From Pedobacter miscanthi (lineage in GTDB: Bacteria; Bacteroidota; Bacteroidia; Sphingobacteriales; Sphingobacteriaceae): a stretch of DNA of 33,244 nt. The notes under the pieces are model-generated. The model was not told where the DNA came from and made no database searches. It worked only from the letters and a program-made list of their open reading frames with translations. The stretch lies in the NCBI RefSeq assembly GCF_003315595.1, contig NZ_QNQU01000038.1:1-33244 (forward strand), written 5' to 3'. Position 1 is the first letter of the stretch; each line of letters opens with the position of its first letter. Made by a program: the position numbers and the translations under genes. Positions 26,322 through 33,244 of this stretch are shown piece by piece.

Positions 26322-28070
26322 ATGAAGAATTTTAATAAAATTACCCTAATATATGCCCTGTTTGCCATGCTGTTTGCCGGCGGGTGCAAAAAAATGATCG
26401 AGGACGGACCTTTGGAAAATGCCAGTAAAGACCTGGTATTCGATCCAACAGATTCGCTGGGTGTTTATGCCGAGGCTTTTCTCAATAATACCTATTCGAG
26501 CCTGCCAAACGGTTTTAACCGCGTATCTTCTAACATGCTTGATGCAGGTACCGACGATGCCATTCCATCTTCAACCTCTGCACAGGTGCAGTTTTATTCA
26601 AACGGCGCTTTTAACCAGGTGGCTTTGCCTGATAATACCTGGGATGTCAATTATGCGGGAATCAGAAAGGTGAATATTTTCCTGGCGAACATTGATCAGG
26701 TGCCGATTAAAACCGCAGGATTTAAAAAACGCTATAAAGCAGAGGCACGTGCCCTAAGGGCCATGTTTTATTTCGAACTGCTTAAACGCTGGGGCGGTGT
26801 GCCCTTAATCGGCAATAAGGTTTTCGAACTGAACGATCAGGTAAACCTGCCACGCAACAGCTATCAGGACTGTGTAAACTACATCATATCCGAGCTTGAT
26901 GCCGTGATGCCTGATCTGTTAGGGCCAAATGCAACCAGTGGCTATACCACCATTTATTTCGGACGTTTTACACGCGGTGCCGCCATGGCATTGAAATCGA
27001 GATTATTGTTGTATGCTGCAAGTCCTTTAAATAACCCTAATAACGATGTTTCTAAATGGAGCTCAGCTGCATTGGCCGCCAAAGCAGTAATGGATAGTGT
27101 GGCCGCAGGAAAATTTGTTTATGGTTTATCAACTTCAACAGCAACCGCCCATTACACCACAACGAATATGAGCGCGCTGGCGCCATCAGCTTCCTTAACC
27201 AATTACGTGGCAGGGGTCAACAAGTTTTTAAATGTATTTTCTTCAAGGTATAACGCAGAAATCATTTTGCCTTACCTGAGGGCAACCACTACCGACGTAG
27301 AGCAGAACAACGAGCCAGTAGGTTATACCCGCCAGGGGCTGGGCCTAACCAACCCCACACAGGAACTGGTTGATGAATTTGAAACTTTTGCAGGTAAAAC
27401 CATCCAGGAGAGTGGCTCCGGTTATACACTTGCCGCACCATATTACAACCGCGATCCGCGTTTAGCCGGAACAGTCTCATTTGATGGCTTATTCTGGCTC
27501 AACCGTAATGTTCAAACTTACGACGGAGGCAAAGACAGGCCGAAAGGATATGGCAATGCCGTATCAGACGAAACCAGAACGGGTTACTACCTGCGTAAAT
27601 TTATGACGGGTACCACCAGCGAAAGTGCCTATACCGCACAAAACCACAATTTCCCCATTTTCAGGTATGCTGAAATCCTCCTCAACTTTGCAGAGGCCCA
27701 AAATGAGGCGGTAGGTCCGGATGCTGATGTATATAAAAGCATTAATGCCATCAGGGCGAGGGTAAATATGCCAGCCTTACCGGCGGGATTAACGCAACAG
27801 CAAATGCGCGACCGGATCCGACATGAGCGCCGGGTTGAAATGGCCTTTGAAGAACAGCGTTTCTGGGATATCCGCCGATGGAAAATTGCCGAAAATGTAT
27901 TAAACGGAACATTGCACGGAATTAAGGGCACGTTAAACGGCACTACGGTAAGCTATTCTATTGTAACGGCAGCACCAACCAGGTTCGAAGCGGCCAAAAT
28001 GTATCTCTATCCGATACCATTTAAAGAAATGGCATCCAACAGCAACATGGTTCAAAATCCAAACTGGTAG
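26322..28070 (+). CDS. SusD-like surface glycan-binding lipoprotein
   Basis: SusD/RagB-family lipoprotein of 582 aa, partner of the shortened SusC just upstream. The lipobox is LFAGGC (Cys about 22), followed by KK. Signatures include RYKAEARALRAMFYFELLKRWGG in the first TPR-like region, the middle ALKSRLLLYAASPLNNPNND, the late RHERRVEMAFEEQRFWDIRRWK, and the C-terminus MVQNPNW. It starts 11 bases after SusC, and the next SusC starts 15 bases after its stop, so the five genes 22988-33019 form a tight operon. Confidence 0.95.
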   Translation: MKNFNKITLIYALFAMLFAGGCKKMIEDGPLENASKDLVFDPTDSLGVYAEAFLNNTYSSLPNGFNRVSSNMLDAGTDDAIPSSTSAQVQFYSNGAFNQVALPDNTWDVNYAGIRKVNIFLANIDQVPIKTAGFKKRYKAEARALRAMFYFELLKRWGGVPLIGNKVFELNDQVNLPRNSYQDCVNYIISELDAVMPDLLGPNATSGYTTIYFGRFTRGAAMALKSRLLLYAASPLNNPNNDVSKWSSAALAAKAVMDSVAAGKFVYGLSTSTATAHYTTTNMSALAPSASLTNYVAGVNKFLNVFSSRYNAEIILPYLRATTTDVEQNNEPVGYTRQGLGLTNPTQELVDEFETFAGKTIQESGSGYTLAAPYYNRDPRLAGTVSFDGLFWLNRNVQTYDGGKDRPKGYGNAVSDETRTGYYLRKFMTGTTSESAYTAQNHNFPIFRYAEILLNFAEAQNEAVGPDADVYKSINAIRARVNMPALPAGLTQQQMRDRIRHERRVEMAFEEQRFWDIRRWKIAENVLNGTLHGIKGTLNGTTVSYSIVTAAPTRFEAAKMYLYPIPFKEMASNSNMVQNPNW

Positions 28071-28085
28071 CTAATCAACAACATA

Positions 28086-31000
28086 ATGAAAAGATTTTTA
28101 ACATATATCATATTATTATCTGCCCTTTTGGTGCAAACCGTATATGGGCAGGTAGGAAAAACGGTTTCGGGTGTAATCTCCGATAACCGGGGCCCGATAC
28201 CCGGTGCCAGCATTTACGAAAAAGAAGCCACTGCCAATGGCACTACTTCCGATCAGGACGGTAAATTCACTTTAAGGTTAAAAGGTGCCAGTGGCGTGCT
28301 GATCATTAAATCTGTAGGTTATTTAACCAGGGAAATCGGCACAGGAAGCAGAACCAGTGTAAACGTTACCCTCGAAGAAGACGCTAAAGGACTGGAAGAA
28401 GTAGTGGTATTGGGTTTTGGTGAAAAGGCCAAAAAAATTACCAATACGGGTGCAGTAAGTTCTATTTCGGGTAAAGAAATCAGGCAAAGCCCTACAGCGA
28501 GTATCCAGAATTCATTAGCAGGTCGGTTGCCGGGGTTTTTCTCTCAGCAAAGAAGCGGACAACCCGGTAAAGATGGTGCAGCTTTTCAAATCCGCGGGAT
28601 CAGTACTTATCAGGGAACCACAACACCTTTGATTATTGTAGATGATATTGAGGTAACCGCCGATCAGATCAATATGCTCGATCAGAATGAGATCGAAAGT
28701 TTAACCATTTTAAAAGATGCTTCTACAACCGCTGTTTATGGCGTGCGTGGGGCCAATGGTGTGGTGGTGGTGCGTACGCGCAGGGGAGAATCGGGTAAGC
28801 CGCAGTTAACTTTCAGACAGGAAACCGGTTTAACGCGATCGGCCGTAAATTTTAAAACCAACGATGGTTATACCACGCTAAGGATGCTGAACGAGTATAC
28901 CACCGAGCAGTACATGGACCCGGCAACGCAATATCCTAAGTTTTTCGGGGGAAATAACCTCGAGCATTACCGCTTGCAGGATGATCCCTACAATTATCCG
29001 TTTGTGGATTGGTGGGATGAGCTGACCAAAAAATTCAGCATGCAGAACCGTACCAACTTCGATATCAGTGGTGGTACCCAAAAAACAAAATATTTTGTTT
29101 CGCTGGGTTATTTTAGTCAGGGTGGGATGTACAAAGATTTTACAAAGGATGAGGGGTATAATGGCGATTATCAGTTCGACCGTTACAATTTCCGCTCTAA
29201 CGTAGATTTGGATCCCAATAAAAACCTGCATATCCGTTTCGATTTATCCGGTAGGTTTGGCGTAACCAATTCGCCCAACGATTCGCCCGGGAATGGTGGA
29301 GCACCAACCCTGCAATATTTATGGAACGGACAATTATCTGCCTTTGGTTTTCCGGCTTATAATGCCAATGGTTCTTACGGAGGCTCTACCAGCGGCTCGA
29401 CAAAAATAAACCCAATAGCCAATTTAAGATGGTCGGGTTATAGCCGCGATTACACCAATAACCTTGGTTTTGTAACGCAGGTAGATCAGAAACTGAATTT
29501 CATTACCGAGGGATTAACCGCAAATGTATTATTGTCTTACGCCAGCGATTATAGTTTTAACCGCTCATTAAAAAGGAGCTCATCAGAAATCCCCACGTAT
29601 TATTACGATGCCAATACCAGCAGCTACCAGCCTGTAGTAAACAACCTGTATCGTTTGGGCAAGTTAACCAGGAGTGGCGGTTATACCGGATCGAACCGTT
29701 TAACCAATCTTCAGGCCTCCTTAAAATACAGCAGGAGTTTTGAAAATCATAACGTAAATGCTTTTGTATTGCTCAACCAGACCACTAAAACAGAAGAAAC
29801 GAGTGCAATTGCCTACGATCCGTATAATGTAAGGGGCATAGTTACCTCTTTCAGTTACAACTACAAACAAAAATACCTGCTTGATTTTAAAGGCGCCTAC
29901 AATGGATCCGATAAATTCCAGTCGAGCAAAAAATACCAGTTTTTCCCGGCGGTAAGTGTAGCCTATAACATCAGCGAGGAGCCATTTTTTAAGAACAATA
30001 TCACTTTTGTTGATAATTTAAAATTCAGGGGATCTTATGGAATGGTGGGTAATGATGGAATCGGATCTTCTGTATACTCTTACGAGAAAACCTATGTTGG
30101 CGGAAGCGGCAAAGGCTATATTTTTGGCGAAACAGGAAATACTACTTATGGCGGCTTAATTGAACCTACTTTGGCCAATACCGAAATTACCTGGGAAACC
30201 CAGCGCGATGCCAATATCGGAATGGAACTGAGGATGTTTAAGGGCCGTTTGGGTTTAAATGTAGATTTTTATAAGAAACGCCGTGAAGATATTTTGACCC
30301 AGCGGGCATCTGTTGCCGCTGCATTCGGGGCTTCGTTACCTTATGTAAACCTGGGTATAGTTGATAATAAAGGCTATGAGGTAGAACTGACTTACAAGGA
30401 CAACCTGTTCTCGAACAAACTTTCTTATTTCGTAAATGCGCAGATCAGTCATTCAGAAAATAAAGTGATTTTCCGCGATGAAGGTGCCGTGCGTTATCCC
30501 TGGTTAGGTTTAACCGGAAAACCGGTAGGTGCATTGTTCGCCTACCAGGATGCAGGCCTTTACCAATCACTGGCTGATTTATACAACAGCCCGAAATTGA
30601 TTACCGCTACACCTTTAAGCAATTTATCCCTCGGCGGTGTTAAACTGGTTGATTTAAATGGCGATGGCATTATCGATCAGTACGATTTAGGCTACATTGG
30701 TACCAATCAGCCCGAATATATTGCTGGTTTAAGCTTTGGTTTCTCGTACAAAAACTTCGATTTCAGTACTTTATTCCAGAGTTCGTTTAAATATTTCATC
30801 AATATCAACCGTGGCGTAATCGGTTATAGCCGTCCCGAAAACCAGTCTATTCCTTATAACCTGGGCCGTTGGACACCCGTTACACGTCAGGATGCTACTT
30901 TCCCGGTATTGGCTGGCAGTGGTTCTCAAAACGGTGTGTTTTCTACCTACTGGACAAAACGTGGCGATTATATCCGCTGGAAAAACGTAGAAATAGGTTA

Positions 31001-31211
31001 CCGTTTGCCTACTTCATTTGCTAAAAAACTGCACATGAACAACATCAGGGTATATGCCAATGGTTATAACCTTGGCCTGCTTTACACGGCGTTGCCTGTA
31101 TTTATTGATCCCGAATCGGTTACTGGTACGGCCACCACCACAAACCTTGGTGATGTGAACGAATACCCGCAACAGAGCATATTCAATTTTGGGATCCAGT
31201 TTGGGCTTTAA
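28086..31211 (+). CDS. SusC-like TonB-dependent outer-membrane glycan transporter
   Basis: Full-length SusC/RagA-family transporter of 1041 aa. A signal peptide ends VYGQ (about residue 22). The carboxypeptidase-regulatory-like domain spans about 25-98 (VSGVISDNRGPIPGASIYEK). A TonB box LEEVVVLGFG lies at about 103-112, and the plug at about 117-234 carries SLTILKDASTTAVYGVRGAN and GVVVVRTRRGE. The barrel ends IFNFGIQFGL. It lies 15 bases after the preceding SusD and 17 bases before its own. Unlike the SusC at 23476, all standard parts are present, so the two tandem pairs are probably not simple duplicates. Confidence 0.95.
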   Translation: MKRFLTYIILLSALLVQTVYGQVGKTVSGVISDNRGPIPGASIYEKEATANGTTSDQDGKFTLRLKGASGVLIIKSVGYLTREIGTGSRTSVNVTLEEDAKGLEEVVVLGFGEKAKKITNTGAVSSISGKEIRQSPTASIQNSLAGRLPGFFSQQRSGQPGKDGAAFQIRGISTYQGTTTPLIIVDDIEVTADQINMLDQNEIESLTILKDASTTAVYGVRGANGVVVVRTRRGESGKPQLTFRQETGLTRSAVNFKTNDGYTTLRMLNEYTTEQYMDPATQYPKFFGGNNLEHYRLQDDPYNYPFVDWWDELTKKFSMQNRTNFDISGGTQKTKYFVSLGYFSQGGMYKDFTKDEGYNGDYQFDRYNFRSNVDLDPNKNLHIRFDLSGRFGVTNSPNDSPGNGGAPTLQYLWNGQLSAFGFPAYNANGSYGGSTSGSTKINPIANLRWSGYSRDYTNNLGFVTQVDQKLNFITEGLTANVLLSYASDYSFNRSLKRSSSEIPTYYYDANTSSYQPVVNNLYRLGKLTRSGGYTGSNRLTNLQASLKYSRSFENHNVNAFVLLNQTTKTEETSAIAYDPYNVRGIVTSFSYNYKQKYLLDFKGAYNGSDKFQSSKKYQFFPAVSVAYNISEEPFFKNNITFVDNLKFRGSYGMVGNDGIGSSVYSYEKTYVGGSGKGYIFGETGNTTYGGLIEPTLANTEITWETQRDANIGMELRMFKGRLGLNVDFYKKRREDILTQRASVAAAFGASLPYVNLGIVDNKGYEVELTYKDNLFSNKLSYFVNAQISHSENKVIFRDEGAVRYPWLGLTGKPVGALFAYQDAGLYQSLADLYNSPKLITATPLSNLSLGGVKLVDLNGDGIIDQYDLGYIGTNQPEYIAGLSFGFSYKNFDFSTLFQSSFKYFININRGVIGYSRPENQSIPYNLGRWTPVTRQDATFPVLAGSGSQNGVFSTYWTKRGDYIRWKNVEIGYRLPTSFAKKLHMNNIRVYANGYNLGLLYTALPVFIDPESVTGTATTTNLGDVNEYPQQSIFNFGIQFGL

Positions 31212-31228
31212 TTCAAAAAGATAAAGAC

Positions 31229-33019
31229 ATGAGAAGAAAATTTTATATCATCAATATCATTGCAGTGGCAATTTTTAGTCTGGCCGCATGTAAAAAATCT
31301 AGTTTTTTGGATAGGAAAACAGAAACTTTAACCGAGGATAAGGTTTTTGCCGACAGTGCACTCACCATTGGTTTTGTAAACGATATGTACGCCTACACCG
31401 GGCAGGATATTGTTTTGCAGCGTGCAGGATACATTGCCACTACGGGCAGTAATGACTGGGCCTGTTTTGATGAGCAAACCAGTTTGGCCTTAAGTTATTA
31501 CAGTACGCCGCAAACGGGTGTAATTCAGGGTACTTATACAGCTTCTAACTATTCGCTCAATAACTATTGGACCACCTATTACAAAAAAATCAGGCAGGCA
31601 TCGTTGTTTTTGCAAAATGTTGGTAAAACGCCAATTTCAGCAGTTCGCAAGAATAGGTTGATTGCAGAAGCGCGTTACCTCAGGGCTTTCTTTTATGTAG
31701 CATTGATCCGTTTTTATGGTGGCGTGCAGTTAATGCCTGATGTTCCGCTTAATGCCGATGACATTTTAATATCCAAACGGAATACCTATAAAGAATGTGT
31801 AGATTATGCCGTTGCCGAACTGGACGAAGCAGCGAAAGGCTTGCCCAATGCTTTGGCACAGGAAGCCGCCGAATACGGTCATGCCACCAAAGGTGCTGCA
31901 CTCGCTTTAAAGGCAAGAATGTTATTAACGGCTGCAAGCCCTCTGTTTAATGGGAAATCGCATAGTACCGATGCTACATTGTTACCTTACATTACTTATT
32001 CGGCTACCTACAATGCAGCACTTTGGCAAAAAGCAGCTGATGCGCTGAAAGCAGTAATCGATCTTCCTGATTATGCATTGGTAGAAGATAATGTAACCCG
32101 TCCGGGACATGGCTTCTGGAAAATGTTTATCAAAGGCAGAAAAAATAGTGAAGTAATTACACCTTTCGTGGTGTCTTCCGGAGCGGTGAGTTTTTTGGGC
32201 GGAACAAATTTTGAATCTTATCGTTTCCCGAGAAGCCGCCAGTCTACCACTTACACTTTTTGTAACCCGACCGAATCTGCGGTAGAAAATTTTGGTACCA
32301 AGGAGGGTAAGGCAATTGATGATCCAACTTCGGGCTACAGCCCCAATAATCCTTATGTAAACCGCGATCCACGTTTTTATTTCTCGATTATCTACAACCA
32401 GGCACCTTTATGGAAAAGTGGTTCAGGTACAACCCTGGTTCCGGTTGATATTTATTTTAACAAAGCCACAAATGCACTGGCCGCCGATGGAATACAGGCT
32501 TATTATACCAAAACGGGTTATTATTCGCGGAAAATGGCGAATGATTCTACCGGTACTTCCGCCAGTATAGAAAGATGTTTACCGGTGATCCGTTTGGCCG
32601 AAATGTATATGGGTTATGCAGAGGCATTGAACGAGCTGGGACAAACAGAACAAGCTGTTTCATGGCTTGTCAAAATCAGGAAACGTGCAGGGATCACAGC
32701 AGGATCGGATAACCGTTATGGTATTGTTGCTGGAATATCGCAAACTGCATTCAGAACATTGCTCCAAAAAGAATCAGTAGCTGAGTTCTTCTCAGAAGGC
32801 CACTTCTGGTACGATACCCGCCGTTGGCGCACTGCAGAAGTAACGGAGAGCAAAAACATCATGCAAACCTATATTTCAAAGGAAACAAACGGAACATTTA
32901 CCTACGATAGAACTAAACTTGCCTTATCGGTTAACTGGCAGCCGCGGGCTTACCTGGCACCGATACCACAAACAGAAATAGATAAATCGGCTACACTTTT
33001 GCAGAACCCGGGATGGTGA
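31229..33019 (+). CDS. SusD-like surface glycan-binding lipoprotein
   Basis: SusD/RagB-family lipoprotein of 596 aa. The lipobox is SLAAC (Cys about 21), followed by KK. Signatures include RLIAEARYLRAFFYVALIRFYGG, the middle ALKARMLLTAASPLFNGKSH, the late SVAEFFSEGHFWYDTRRWR, and the C-terminus LLQNPGW. It is paired with the SusC that ends 17 bases upstream and is the last gene of the visible operon. Its TGA stop is the first TGA of a 13-copy TGAG microsatellite; slippage in the array would not change the protein because the stop comes first. Confidence 0.95.
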   Translation: MRRKFYIINIIAVAIFSLAACKKSSFLDRKTETLTEDKVFADSALTIGFVNDMYAYTGQDIVLQRAGYIATTGSNDWACFDEQTSLALSYYSTPQTGVIQGTYTASNYSLNNYWTTYYKKIRQASLFLQNVGKTPISAVRKNRLIAEARYLRAFFYVALIRFYGGVQLMPDVPLNADDILISKRNTYKECVDYAVAELDEAAKGLPNALAQEAAEYGHATKGAALALKARMLLTAASPLFNGKSHSTDATLLPYITYSATYNAALWQKAADALKAVIDLPDYALVEDNVTRPGHGFWKMFIKGRKNSEVITPFVVSSGAVSFLGGTNFESYRFPRSRQSTTYTFCNPTESAVENFGTKEGKAIDDPTSGYSPNNPYVNRDPRFYFSIIYNQAPLWKSGSGTTLVPVDIYFNKATNALAADGIQAYYTKTGYYSRKMANDSTGTSASIERCLPVIRLAEMYMGYAEALNELGQTEQAVSWLVKIRKRAGITAGSDNRYGIVAGISQTAFRTLLQKESVAEFFSEGHFWYDTRRWRTAEVTESKNIMQTYISKETNGTFTYDRTKLALSVNWQPRAYLAPIPQTEIDKSATLLQNPGW

Positions 33020-33068
33020 GTGAGTGAGTGAGTGAGTGAGTGAGTGAGTGAGTGAGTGAGTGAGTGAG
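33017..33068. repeat. TGAG tetranucleotide microsatellite, 13 perfect copies
   Basis: Fifty-two bases of uninterrupted TGAG, starting with the stop codon of the last SusD gene. Perfect tetranucleotide tracts of this length are prone to slippage. On the complementary strand it reads as a Ser-Leu-Thr-His repeat in a short ORF that I do not consider a gene. Confidence 0.97.
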
Positions 33069-33088
33069 GAGTTGGGGCTTCATCAGGT

Positions 33089-33185
33089 CGTCATTGCGAG
33101 GAGGAACGACGAAGCAATCTTTTGTGCTGGCAGATTTTGTTTGAAAGATTGCTTCGCCGGCTGAAAAAGCCTTCTCGCAATGACG
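33089..33185 (-). repeat. 97-bp palindromic REP/MITE-like element, copy B
   Basis: Same length and end sequences as copy A (11020-11116) but inverted. Its reverse complement matches copy A through GAAGGCTTTTTCAGCCG and AAAAGATTGCTTCGTCGT, with a different centre of about 25 bases. It follows the TGAG array by 20 bases. The remaining bases to the window end are degenerate AATGACCA-like short repeats with no gene. Confidence 0.85.
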
Positions 33186-33244
33186 AACGCTGATGATCAT
33201 GACCAATATACTAATGACCAATGACAAATGAACAATACCCCATC

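Noticed and set aside
32991..33227. A - strand ORF of 78 codons encoding a Ser-Leu-Thr-His repeat
   Set aside because: It is a translation of the TGAG microsatellite and the palindromic element and overlaps the end of the SusD gene; no sign of a real protein.

Overview
The window looks like a chromosomal segment of a Sphingobacteriaceae-type Bacteroidota, most like Pedobacter. This is an inference from the gene families: three SusC/SusD pairs, a hybrid two-component system, Cys-Lys-Lys lipoproteins, no strong Shine-Dalgarno sequences, and the style of the intergenic repeats. I see no rRNA, tRNA, CRISPR, integrase or transposase gene.

Region 1 (152-17923, all + strand) reads as one polysaccharide utilisation locus. 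A GntR-type regulator with a sugar-binding-like domain and a sodium:solute symporter (9 bases apart) come first. After a 389-base non-coding stretch come SusC and SusD, two surface glycan-binding-type lipoproteins with discoidin-like C-termini (DUF4959/DUF5126/DUF5000 and DUF4998/DUF5000 style), and three exported exo-glycosidases: a GH95 alpha-L-fucosidase or alpha-L-galactosidase, a divergent clan GH-D alpha-galactosidase-like enzyme, and a canonical GH36 alpha-galactosidase. The expected flow is capture and import by SusCD, trimming of alpha-linked fucose/galactose termini, uptake of a monosaccharide by the symporter, and sensing by the GntR protein.

Region 2 (17924-18468) lies between convergent transcription units. 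It holds four 82-bp tandem repeats, each with a perfect 14-bp inverted repeat, then an 86-bp palindromic element and short degenerate repeats.

Region 3 (18469-33019) has a 1358-aa hybrid two-component system (HTCS) on the - strand, divergent from a + strand operon: a CHRD-domain lipoprotein and two tandem SusC/SusD pairs. The first of these SusC proteins lacks the usual N-terminal carboxypeptidase-regulatory-like domain and any recognisable TonB box. No enzymes are visible for this second locus; it may continue past the window or share the enzymes of region 1.

The window is also rich in non-coding structure: two 97-bp palindromic elements in opposite orientations (one nested in another element), simple-sequence repeats that begin at or beside stop codons, a TAGGA repeat upstream of the first SusC, and one short possible leader ORF upstream of each SusCD operon at closely matching positions.
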